Of a DNA stretch of 5,233 nucleotides, positions 1 to 4,909 are shown piece after piece. Below the pieces are notes generated by a model that saw nothing but the letters and a program-made list of their open reading frames with translations, was not told the origin of the DNA and searched no databases. Origin of the DNA: Candidatus Omnitrophota bacterium (GTDB lineage: Bacteria; Omnitrophota; Gorgyraeia; S143-82); contig JAMOOT010000378.1 in NCBI GenBank assembly GCA_027065215.1, positions 1-5,233 on the forward strand, in the 5' to 3' direction. Each line of letters opens with the position of its first letter. Position 1 is the first letter of the stretch. The position numbers and the translations under genes were made by a program.

Positions 1-21
1 GAAAGTGCTTCTTTTTATAGG

Positions 22-170
22 TTATAAGGTCAAGATAACAGCAGTTCCTTTACCTTCTAAAATAATGAAAAGAGTTCTGCCTCCAAGAATAACTAAGTTA
101 CGTCCACAAATAGGATAATTTTCGGTAATTCCTCAACTTGATTCGCTTTCAGAATCTTGAGGATCTCCAT
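22..170 (-). pseudogene. Possible small frameshifted gene, function unknown
   Basis: On the minus strand an ATG at 170-168 lies 6 nt behind a good ribosome site (GGGGAG). It opens a 25-codon frame beginning MEILKILKANQVEELPK, which stops at 93. A second minus frame, open from about 132 to a stop at 22, reads NYPICGRNLVILGGRTLF and then IILEGKGTAVILTL. This is a coherent, hydrophobic, strand-like stretch without a good start of its own. One indel near 115-130 would join them into a protein of about 50 residues, so this may be a decayed gene. It may equally be an intact 25-residue peptide followed by chance open sequence. I do not recognise the family. A weak minus promoter (TTGTCA, plus 211-216) would sit back to back with the plus promoter at 210-238. 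Confidence 0.25.
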
Positions 171-174
171 AATT

Positions 175-205
175 TTCTCCCCTTGATTATCAAAAATAGG
201 GAGAA
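175..205. repeat. Nested inverted repeat between divergent promoters
   Basis: The outer arms TTCTCCC (175-181) and GGGAGAA (199-205) are perfectly complementary. Between them lies a second perfect inverted repeat, TTGA-TTA-TCAA (183-193). The structure lies just upstream of the -35 box for the plus-strand gene and contains the ribosome site of the possible minus-strand gene. It could be an operator, or a hairpin in the minus-strand leader that masks that ribosome site. The role is inferred only. Confidence 0.4.
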
Positions 206-209
206 GTTA

Positions 210-238
210 TTGACAAAAAGGAAGAGTGGAGTTAAAAA
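210..238 (+). promoter_or_regulatory. Likely sigma-70 type promoter of the trmO-like gene
   Basis: A perfect -35 box TTGACA (210-215) is followed, after a 17-nt spacer, by TAAAAA (233-238), which matches four of six -10 positions. Transcription would begin near 245, leaving a leader of about 94 nt before the GTG start at 339. The rest of 1-338 shows no RNA gene or convincing terminator. Confidence 0.5.
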
Positions 239-338
239 GACCTCTTGGTATTGGGTAATTTATGTCTTTATCTAAGTTTTGATGATGGGATATGTTGGTT
301 AAAATGTTAGTGGAGATTTGGTTGGCAGGGGGTGGGTT

Positions 339-827
339 GTGAGTGAGATAGAATATAAGCCGATAGGGATTGTCCATTCTCCTTTTAAGGAACCGAAAGG
401 GACGCCTATACAGCCCAAGGCCGCTGAGGGGATTGAGGGGACAGTTGAGGTGTTTTCAGAGTATGTTGAAGGAATGAAGGATCTTGATGGTTTTTCTTAT
501 GTCATTTTGATATACCACTTCCATTTATGTAAGAGGTCGCTGTTGCAGGTAAAGCCTTTTATGGATGATCAGATGCATGGTGTTTTTGCGACAAGGGCTC
601 CAAGTAGGCCGAATCCGATTGGTATTTCGGTAGTAAGGTTAGTGAAGGTTGATGGGAATATTTTGTATATCAAAGATGTGGATATTGTAGATGGGACTCC
701 TCTATTGGATATCAAACCTTATGTTCCTGAATTTGATGTAAGGGTGGTTGAGAAGATAGGCTGGCTTGAGAAGAACGTGAAAAAATTGCCGACGTCAAGA
801 GACGATGGAAGATTTCAATCTGAGTGA
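339..827 (+). CDS. trmO: TrmO/TsaA-family tRNA (t6A37) N6-methyltransferase
   Basis: This is a cytosolic protein of the TsaA/UPF0066 family. Its characterised member TrmO uses S-adenosylmethionine to methylate N6-threonylcarbamoyladenosine at position 37 of tRNA. The hallmarks are visible: the N-terminal IGIVHSPF strand (residues 9-16), the signature RAPSRPNPIG (86-95), and DGTPLLDIKPYVPEFD (118-133). At 162 residues it holds only the beta-barrel TsaA domain. E. coli TrmO is longer, with a C-terminal extension, but short single-domain forms are common in anaerobes and archaea. I chose GTG 339 because AGGGGG (327-332) lies 6 nt before it and family homology starts just after. An in-frame TTG at 318 would add seven unconserved residues and lacks a ribosome site. 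The next gene on this strand starts 221 nt downstream behind its own promoter-like sequence, so it is probably a separate unit. The family is secure; the exact tRNA activity of such short forms is less so. Confidence 0.9.
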   Translation: MSEIEYKPIGIVHSPFKEPKGTPIQPKAAEGIEGTVEVFSEYVEGMKDLDGFSYVILIYHFHLCKRSLLQVKPFMDDQMHGVFATRAPSRPNPIGISVVRLVKVDGNILYIKDVDIVDGTPLLDIKPYVPEFDVRVVEKIGWLEKNVKKLPTSRDDGRFQSE

Positions 828-964
828 TGTGATTTTTGATGGCGAAAGATAGTTAGAATTATGGCCTTGTCAGGATAGAGTCTTTTCCATACAGATTGAT
901 TTGATATTCTCTCTTGTGTTTACTCGTAATTGGTTGAGGATGCTTTAATGCAATTCATTTTTTG

Positions 965-1004
965 TCCTTGACAAGTCAGGGATATTACTTAGTATCAAAC
1001 TAAG
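965..1004 (+). promoter_or_regulatory. Promoter with two palindromes before the anion exporter gene
   Basis: TTGACA (968-973) is a perfect -35 box. A 16-nt spacer leads to TAGTAT (990-995), which matches four of six -10 positions. Two palindromes overlie these boxes. One is an 18-bp imperfect one (965-982; arms TCCTTGAC and GTCAGGGA, one mismatch) covering the -35. The other is CTTAGT-ATCAA-ACTAAG (988-1004), perfect over 6 bp, covering the -10. Such placement is typical of repressor operators. No regulator gene lies next to it in this window. The remainder of the gap (828-964) shows no RNA gene, repeat or strong terminator. Confidence 0.45.
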
Positions 1005-1048
1005 GTGGTTGTAAAGGTGCAATTGTTTTTTAGAGAAAGGAGGGGAAG

Positions 1049-2194
1049 ATGGGGACAGTGGAAAAGAAAGAGGCAAGGGATGAATTGACCTTTGGGTATA
1101 TATTGCGGTGGTTTTCTCCTCGTTGGTTTATATTTGTGATGGGAACGGGCGCTTTAGCGAATGTTTGCCAACTGCTTGCGGGTAGATCGGTCGGGCCTTT
1201 ACATATTTTGGCGGAGTTCTTTTTAATCGTTGCTTTGGTGGCGTTTCCTATTGCATTCTTTTTGATGGGGATTAGGTTTTTTATTGCCTTTGATTGTATT
1301 TTGAAGGAGTGGAGGCACTCAAGTCTCATTCAATTCTATTCTGCGATTTCCATTGCAGCGGCGATATGCGCTACTGGCCTGTTAAATGTCCCTCTGCCGT
1401 TTATTTCTGAGAGCACGGCCTATATGCTGGCAGTTGTGTTTTGGTGGATAGCCTGTCTTGTGGGTATGTTCTTTATCTTTTTTACGCCTTACAAGGTCAT
1501 TACTGGCAATCATGCTGAGCCGCGTAGGGCATTGGGTTTTTGGTTCCTTCCACCAGTTGGGCTTTTTGTCTTGGTGTTTGCTGGTAATTTTTTGGCTATG
1601 CACATAAGAAATGTGAGTTATTTGCGTTCTTTGTTGCTCTTTAATATCCTTGTCTTGGGAGTGGCAATCGCGCTTACTGTGATAATTTATACGATTTTTA
1701 TATTTCGCAGTTTTTTCTACAATTTCCCGCGAAGGGATGTTGCCCCCAGTTTTATGATAGGAGTGGCACCGGTAGGGGTCTCTATTATAGCCATAAATAC
1801 GATCTTACCGGTTATTAAGAAGGCCGGATTGACGATGGTAAATTTATCTATCCTTTCACCATTGGTGAAGATTGTCTCATTGCTACTTTGGGGATTTGGA
1901 TTGTGGTGGCTTATAGTGGCAGTGGCGGTTATATCTACTTATTTTATAACGCAGGGCGTGCCGGTTACCTTAGGGTATTGGGCCTTTATCTTTCCTCCTG
2001 CAGCCTACGTTATTGCTTCTCTGATTATTGCTAAGAAGTTGAATTTGATATTTGTAAAAGAGGTGGCCGTCGTTTTGACGGTATTGCTTATTATAGGATG
2101 GGTTATAAATTTGATTTTGACTATTAGAGGGATGATAGATAAGAGTATTTTTGATGTCTCACCTTCATTTAAGGAGGAACTTCCACGTCTTTGA
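1049..2194 (+). CDS. TDT/SLAC1-family anion transporter (TehA/Mae1/Ssu1 type), ten-helix membrane protein
   Basis: This is a 381-residue inner-membrane protein of the tellurite-resistance/dicarboxylate transporter family (SLAC1, PF03595). Members include bacterial TehA, the yeast malate permease Mae1, the sulfite exporter Ssu1 and plant SLAC1 anion channels. About ten hydrophobic segments can be placed near residues 25-44, 51-75, 94-113, 123-146, 163-184, 194-223, 233-256, 268-299, 307-328 and 338-360, as expected for the family. Recognisable motifs are FSPRWFIFVMGTGALAN (23-39), the Pro-rich APVGVSI segment in helix seven (240-246), and GYWAFIFPPAAY in helix nine (309-320). The N-terminal 20 residues are charged and cytosolic. 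Start ATG 1049 follows AAAGGAGGGG (1036-1045). The substrate cannot be read from sequence: sulfite, a C4-dicarboxylate or another small anion are all possible. In an anaerobe with sulfur metabolism, sulfite efflux is attractive but unproven. The gene appears monocistronic. Confidence 0.85.
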   Translation: MGTVEKKEARDELTFGYILRWFSPRWFIFVMGTGALANVCQLLAGRSVGPLHILAEFFLIVALVAFPIAFFLMGIRFFIAFDCILKEWRHSSLIQFYSAISIAAAICATGLLNVPLPFISESTAYMLAVVFWWIACLVGMFFIFFTPYKVITGNHAEPRRALGFWFLPPVGLFVLVFAGNFLAMHIRNVSYLRSLLLFNILVLGVAIALTVIIYTIFIFRSFFYNFPRRDVAPSFMIGVAPVGVSIIAINTILPVIKKAGLTMVNLSILSPLVKIVSLLLWGFGLWWLIVAVAVISTYFITQGVPVTLGYWAFIFPPAAYVIASLIIAKKLNLIFVKEVAVVLTVLLIIGWVINLILTIRGMIDKSIFDVSPSFKEELPRL

Positions 2195-2353
2195 TTGTGT
2201 GTCAGTGTGTCAGGAAAACTGGAGGGGATAGAGATTGGGAGGGGAGGGTTTAGACTTTGACCATGGTTTACAACGGTTGAATGTGGGCAGGTAAAAAGAT
2301 GACCTACAGAAGGTGCCTCTCTTTAGTAATGGTTGGTGCAAAGGAGTCCAATT
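2195..2353. other. Convergent intergenic gap without visible terminator
   Basis: This gap separates the exporter gene (+) from the ferredoxin gene (-), so both transcripts must end here or read into each other. I see no GC-rich stem followed by a T run on either strand. The nearest is a weak ACCT/AGGT stem on the minus strand (around 2303-2319) before a short T run. An ORF on the plus strand from ATG 2281 (35 codons, stop at 2388) lacks a ribosome site and overlaps the end of the ferredoxin gene, so it is not called. Confidence 0.35.
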
Positions 2354-2668
2354 TTAGTTGCTTGCGGAGGAGAGTTTACCTTCTTTGATCAATTGTTCTT
2401 TTACCTTTGCCCATATATTTTCTCTCTTGTACAATTCCCTTAATTCATTGATGTCAGGGAAGGTGATGGCCTTGCCCAAACAGAGATTAGCACAGGTAGT
2501 GCATCCTACGATGCATTCATAAGGTCGGACGACTTTAGGCCCGTTTTCTGTCCATTCATATACTTTCTTGCCGCAGTTCATGCACATTCCACACTTTACA
2601 CACTTGCTTAAATCCACTCTGGGATACCAGTTGACCTTTTCCCTTGGATAACCTACCAACCACGCCAT
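2354..2668 (-). CDS. Two-cluster [4Fe-4S] ferredoxin-like protein
   Basis: This is a 104-residue soluble ferredoxin-type protein, probably an electron carrier or Fe-S partner. After a conserved N-terminal GYPREKVNWYPRVD (6-19) come two Cys motifs. The first is C23-x2-C26-x2-C29-x2-C32; the second, in the stretch YECIVGCTTCANLC, is C52-x3-C56-x2-C59-x3-C63. In the usual pairing, C23/C26/C29 with C63 hold one cluster and C52/C56/C59 with C32 the other. It is unusual that neither fourth Cys is followed by the normal Pro (CGKK and CLGK instead), that the first motif is one residue shorter than standard, and that the second has x3 after its first Cys. The C-terminal 35 residues are charged and helical, absent from minimal ferredoxins. 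The start is supported by AAAGGAGGAAG just upstream (plus 2671-2681). It is transcribed divergently from the DUF134/NifX/MinD operon, suggesting shared regulation and a functional link. Confidence 0.85.
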   Translation of the reverse strand: MAWLVGYPREKVNWYPRVDLSKCVKCGMCMNCGKKVYEWTENGPKVVRPYECIVGCTTCANLCLGKAITFPDINELRELYKRENIWAKVKEQLIKEGKLSSASN

Positions 2669-2718
2669 ATCTTCCTCCTTTCGGTTCTCTTCTGCATTCT
2701 TGGATTCCTAAGATAATT

Positions 2719-2745
2719 CTATCTCAACATATCTACTTGAGATAG
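2719..2745 (-). promoter_or_regulatory. Perfect 9-bp inverted repeat in the ferredoxin gene leader
   Basis: CTATCTCAA (2719-2727) and TTGAGATAG (2737-2745) are perfect inverted copies separated by 9 nt. The element lies about 50 nt upstream of the ferredoxin ATG. It falls immediately downstream of the candidate minus-strand promoter at 2753-2781, so it would be at the very 5' end of the transcript. It can serve as a DNA operator or fold into a 9-bp RNA hairpin with a 9-nt loop. There is no T run after it, so it is not an intrinsic terminator. Confidence 0.5.
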
Positions 2746-2752
2746 GTAATGT

Positions 2753-2781
2753 TCTATATTTGAGGCCTTGGTGAAGCACAA
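2753..2781 (-). promoter_or_regulatory. Candidate minus-strand promoter for the ferredoxin gene
   Basis: On the minus strand TTGTGC (plus 2776-2781, three of six -35 positions) is separated by exactly 17 nt from TATAGA (plus 2753-2758, four of six -10 positions). Transcription would begin near 2746, right at the inverted repeat 2719-2745. A competing -35, a perfect TTGACA on the minus strand at plus 2864-2869, lies inside the cluster of AT-rich repeats. Its -10 is poor at 17-nt spacing, or GATAAT at only 15 nt. Either or both may be used. Confidence 0.3.
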
Positions 2782-2830
2782 CTGCCTCTATTTTACTAGA
2801 GTTGAATATCTTTCTCGTGCTATTTTTTCT

Positions 2831-2862
2831 TTATATGAATAAATTATCATATATTCATATAA
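2831..2862. promoter_or_regulatory. Perfect 11-bp inverted repeat, likely operator
   Basis: The arms TTATATGAATA (2831-2841) and TATTCATATAA (2852-2862) are exact reverse complements separated by 10 nt, so half-site centres are 21 bp, or two helical turns, apart. This geometry suits a dimeric DNA-binding protein contacting one face of the helix. It lies in the divergent region 40 nt upstream of the operon's -35 box and against a minus-strand TTGACA (2864-2869). A natural candidate ligand is the DUF134 protein encoded immediately downstream. That assignment is inference. Confidence 0.6.
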
Positions 2863-2880
2863 TTGTCAATTTTGATAATT
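2861..2880. promoter_or_regulatory. Second inverted repeat in the divergent control region
   Basis: AATTGTCA (2861-2868), a 4-nt spacer and TGATAATT (2873-2880) form an inverted repeat with one mismatch. A third copy of the half-site, AATTATCA, sits in the spacer of the neighbouring repeat (2842-2849). The octamer therefore occurs three times within 39 bp and overlaps the minus-strand TTGACA. It may be an operator or simply an AT-rich promoter element. Confidence 0.35.
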
Positions 2881-2901
2881 GCTTTTGTGAGGCGAAATTA
2901 T

Positions 2902-2930
2902 TTGACAAGAAGGAGGAATTTTTATATCAT
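2902..2930 (+). promoter_or_regulatory. Strong sigma-70 type promoter of the DUF134-NifX-MinD operon
   Basis: A perfect -35 box TTGACA (2902-2907) and TATCAT (2925-2930, five of six -10 positions) are separated by the ideal 17 nt, making this the best promoter in the window. The predicted start near 2937 leaves a leader of about 33 nt before the GTG start of the DUF134 gene. Confidence 0.7.
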
Positions 2931-2932
2931 AA

Positions 2933-2952
2933 TTGTGAACTATGGTTCATAA
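2933..2952 (+). promoter_or_regulatory. Inverted repeat over the operon transcription start
   Basis: TTGTGAAC (2933-2940), TATG, and GTTCATAA (2945-2952) form an inverted repeat matching at seven of eight positions, placed over the predicted start near 2937. A bound repressor here would block transcription. It shares the core TTCATA/TATGAA with the repeat at 2831-2862, although half-site spacing differs (about 12 against 20 bp), so one simple dimer is unlikely to bind both identically. Confidence 0.45.
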
Positions 2953-2969
2953 ATTGAGAGGAGGAAGAT

Positions 2970-3410
2970 GTGACGCGGCCGAGAAAGGTGAGGATTGTAG
3001 GGTATCCACCGGCGGTGTGGTTCTTTAAACCGCAGGGGATACCGACGAGGGATTTGGAAGGGGTGGAGTTGAGTATGGACGAGTGTGAGGCGATTAGATT
3101 GGTTGATCTTGGTGGGTTGACTCATGAAGAGGCGGCAAAAAGGATGGAGGTGTCTCGGCCAACTTTGACTCGATTGGTAGAGTCAGCCCATAAAAAGATT
3201 GCGGTTGCTTTATTTGAAGGCAAGGCTTTGATGGTGACTGAGCCGAGTGGAAATATAATTTTGCGAAATGATAGATTTTATTGCCAGGATTGTTGGAATA
3301 GTTGGATTGCCAGAAATGCAAGGGGATGTCCTGAATGTGGGTCCTCCAACATTATTGGATGGAGGATGAGAAGAAGGTGGAGACAGAGAGGTTTTAGAAA
3401 AAGGAGGTGA
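2970..3410 (+). CDS. DUF134 (UPF0251) family HTH DNA-binding protein with C-terminal zinc ribbon
   Basis: This is a 146-residue likely transcriptional regulator. Residues 1-90 match the DUF134 pattern: MTRPRKVRIV start, FKPQGIP (19-25), a segment LSMDECEAIRLVDLGGLTHE (35-54), and a helix-turn-helix with EEAAKRMEVSRPTLTRLVESA (53-73) like sigma-70 region 4. A C-terminal extension contains a zinc-ribbon pattern C105-x2-C108 and C120-x2-C123, then a strongly basic tail (WRMRRRWRQRGFRKRR). GTG 2970 is the start: AGGAGG (2959-2964) is 5 nt upstream, and the ATG at 2968 reads directly into TGA. The last codons double as the next gene's ribosome site (AAGGAGG, 3401-3407). As first gene of the operon behind repeats flanking its promoter, it is probably an autoregulator that may also control the divergent ferredoxin gene. 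A metal or Fe-S sensing role through the four Cys is possible but not shown. Confidence 0.85.
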   Translation: MTRPRKVRIVGYPPAVWFFKPQGIPTRDLEGVELSMDECEAIRLVDLGGLTHEEAAKRMEVSRPTLTRLVESAHKKIAVALFEGKALMVTEPSGNIILRNDRFYCQDCWNSWIARNARGCPECGSSNIIGWRMRRRWRQRGFRKRR

Positions 3411-3414
3411 GATT

Positions 3415-3723
3415 ATGCCTTGGGGAGACGGAACCGGACCAATGGGTTTAGGCCCAAGGACAGGGCGTGGATTGGGATTCTGCTCTGGTTTTGGTGCACC
3501 TGGATATGTAAGAGGTGGTGGCCCTGGATGGGGACGCGGTTGGCACTTGGGATGGGGACGTGGATGGAGATGGTTTCAACGCACCGCTTCCACGCCGTAT
3601 GACGTTGACTATGAAAAGATGCTTGAGGCAAGGCTGGCAGCATTGGAGAGAGAGGCTGAGTGGATAAAAGAACAGTTGAATCGTTCTCAATCTCAGCCCC
3701 AGTCCCAAGGAGGTCAAGGATGA
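3415..3723 (+). CDS. DUF5320 family small Gly/Trp/Arg-rich protein
   Basis: This is a 102-residue protein of unknown function. The N-terminus MPWGDGTGPMGLGPRTGRG with GFCSGFGAPGY (21-31) is the hallmark of DUF5320, a family found next to NifX-like and MinD-like genes in anaerobes. A Gly/Trp/Arg-rich middle carries the motif GWGRGW twice (38-43 and 46-51). It is encoded by a DNA direct repeat, GGATGGGGACG, at 3526-3536 and 3550-3560, 24 nt apart. Residues 64-90 (DVDYEKMLEARLAALEREAE and onward) form a likely short coiled coil, and the tail is Gln/Ser-rich. There is a single Cys (C23), no signal peptide and no membrane helix. ATG 3415 is preceded by AAGGAGG at the end of the DUF134 gene, 4 nt separate the genes, and its stop overlaps the next start (ATGA). 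It probably acts as a small partner or scaffold of the cofactor module; this is inferred from context. Confidence 0.8.
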   Translation: MPWGDGTGPMGLGPRTGRGLGFCSGFGAPGYVRGGGPGWGRGWHLGWGRGWRWFQRTASTPYDVDYEKMLEARLAALEREAEWIKEQLNRSQSQPQSQGGQG

Positions 3724-4043
3724 AGATAGCAGTCCCTGTCCTGGGCCCTGGCCCGGATCTTATGATGGATGAACGCTTTGGTCGTGCTCGATTTTTTTGG
3801 ATCTATGATTCTAATTCTAAAAAAGGTGAGGTTATTGAGAATCCGGGTTATTCAGCGGCCACTGCTGCTGGGCCAGCGGCAGTGCAGACCCTGAAGGATG
3901 CAGGTGTAGAGGTCTTATTGGCAGCCAATGTTGGGCCGAAGGCCAGGGATATGCTGGTGGCTGCCAAGATTGAGTATCACGAGATTGAGCCTCAAGATGC
4001 TCAAAAGGCAGTGGAGGCCTTCTTGAAGAGTCGGGGGCTATGA
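3720..4043 (+). CDS. NifX/NifB-type dinitrogenase iron-molybdenum cofactor family protein (ORP-like)
   Basis: This is a 107-residue single-domain protein of the family PF02579, whose members bind or carry Fe-Mo, Mo-Cu or other metal-sulfur clusters (NifX, NafY, the C-terminal part of NifB, and the orange protein ORP). Visible motifs are MKIAVPVL (1-8), DERFGRARFFWIYD (17-30), ENPGYSAATAAGPAAVQTL (40-58) and the conserved AANVGPKARDML (68-79). There is no Cys, so any cluster would be held through other residues, as proposed for ORP. I chose ATG 3720 because AAGGAGG (3707-3713) lies 6 nt upstream and homology starts there. A longer reading from 3660 would overlap the DUF5320 gene and add 20 unrelated residues. 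It overlaps both neighbours by 4 nt (ATGA), indicating translational coupling. No nitrogenase genes are in view, so a nitrogenase role is unlikely to follow from the family name alone. Confidence 0.88.
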   Translation: MKIAVPVLGPGPDLMMDERFGRARFFWIYDSNSKKGEVIENPGYSAATAAGPAAVQTLKDAGVEVLLAANVGPKARDMLVAAKIEYHEIEPQDAQKAVEAFLKSRGL

Positions 4044-4909
4044 TAAAGATAGCGGTTGCCAGTGGAAAAGGTGGTACGGGTAAGACAACGGTATCTGTAG
4101 GTCTTGCCCGTGCCTTTTCTTTATTGGGGAAGTCCGTGGCATTGGTAGATTGCGATGTGGAGGAGCCTAATTGTCATGTGTTTTTCCCTGAAAGCAGGGC
4201 AATAAGTAGGAAAGATGTGATTTCTTTGGTGCCACACGTTGAGGAGGATCTGTGTTCTGGTTGTCGCAGATGTTATGAGTTTTGCCATTTCAATGCGATT
4301 GTGGTCTTTGATAAGGCGAGGATCTTGGATGAGTTTTGCCATAGATGTGGTGGGTGCAATCTTGTGTGTCCGAAAGGGGCCATTTCCGAAGAAGAGGTGA
4401 GGATAGGTGAGATATTGGAGTGGGAGGTTGGAGAGAGATTTCGTCTTAGGGAGGGCAGATTGACGGTTGGACAGGCAAATCCATCTGAATTGATTAAAGA
4501 AACAAAGGATGTCTCTTGGGGAGAGGTGGTGGTAATTGATTGTCCTCCCGGCACGGGTTGTTCGGTTATGGAGGCGATTGAAGGGGTGGATTTGGTGGTG
4601 GCAGTGGTGGAGGATACGCCATTTGGGGTGCACGACTTTGAGAAATTTCTTTTGGTGACAGAGAAGATGGCGCTGGATAAGGTTGTGGTATGGAATAGGG
4701 CAGATATATCTATAGGTGGTATAACTAAGGTCTGTGCTGATAAGGGGATAGATATAGTTATGTCTATTCCATTTATGAGAGAGTTTCAGGAATCTTATGC
4801 CAGAAGAAAGGATATAGTTTCTTTTTCCCAACGCTGGCGGGATGAATTTTTATCCTTAGCTAAGGTTTTGTTGAATAGAATAGAGGAGAACAAGAGGGAT
4901 GCTACCTAA
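4040..4909 (+). CDS. MinD/ParA-like P-loop ATPase with inserted 2x[4Fe-4S] ferredoxin domain
   Basis: This is a 289-residue cytosolic SIMIBI-class ATPase. The deviant Walker A motif GKGGTGKTT (9-17), with signature Lys10, is typical of MinD/ParA/Mrp proteins. DCDVEEPN (37-44) supplies the A' aspartate and DCPPGTGCSV (167-176) the switch II/Walker B region. Inserted between them is a two-cluster ferredoxin domain: C72-x2-C75-x2-C78-x3-C82 and C100-x2-C103-x2-C106-x3-C110. Family members are annotated as cobyrinic-acid a,c-diamide-synthase-like or Mrp-like, and occur in pairs beside NifX/ORP-type genes. ATP-dependent dimerisation probably governs assembly or transfer of a metal-sulfur cluster or partner positioning. 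The start overlaps the NifX-like stop by 4 nt (ATGA) and has only a modest ribosome site (GAAGAG, 4025-4030), consistent with coupling. Its end overlaps the start of its paralogue by 11 nt. Confidence 0.9.
   Translation: MIKIAVASGKGGTGKTTVSVGLARAFSLLGKSVALVDCDVEEPNCHVFFPESRAISRKDVISLVPHVEEDLCSGCRRCYEFCHFNAIVVFDKARILDEFCHRCGGCNLVCPKGAISEEEVRIGEILEWEVGERFRLREGRLTVGQANPSELIKETKDVSWGEVVVIDCPPGTGCSVMEAIEGVDLVVAVVEDTPFGVHDFEKFLLVTEKMALDKVVVWNRADISIGGITKVCADKGIDIVMSIPFMREFQESYARRKDIVSFSQRWRDEFLSLAKVLLNRIEENKRDAT

Noticed and set aside
318..338. TTG start for the trmO-like gene
   Set aside because: There is no ribosome site before it and the added residues are unconserved. GTG 339 has AGGGGG at 6 nt.
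1030..1603. Minus-strand open frames opposite the exporter gene
   Set aside because: They are shadows of the membrane protein's hydrophobic codons, with Lys/Asn/His-rich composition and no family resemblance.
2303..2319. Terminator-like ACCT/AGGT stem followed by a short T run on the minus strand
   Set aside because: The stem has only about four base pairs and the T run is interrupted, too weak to call as an intrinsic terminator.
2281..2388. Small plus-strand ORF of 35 codons in the convergent gap
   Set aside because: It has no ribosome site, no recognisable sequence, and overlaps the end of the ferredoxin gene on the other strand.
3420..3602. Second plus-strand frame inside the DUF5320 gene
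   Set aside because: It is an out-of-frame reading of the Gly-rich repeat region. The DUF5320 frame has the ribosome site and the family hallmark.
3660..3719. N-terminal extension of the NifX-like protein from ATG 3660
   Set aside because: It would overlap the DUF5320 gene by 64 nt, adds residues unlike the family, and ignores the strong AAGGAGG placed 6 nt before ATG 3720.
3720..4043. Evidence for nitrogen fixation genes
   Set aside because: The NifX-like family is widespread in non-fixing anaerobes, and no nifHDK, nifE/N or complete nifB is present.
4121..4831. Long minus-strand open frame of 236 codons opposite the first MinD-like gene
   Set aside because: It lies entirely antisense to a well-supported ATPase gene, has a His/Cys/Arg-rich unnatural composition, and shows no recognisable motif or ribosome site.
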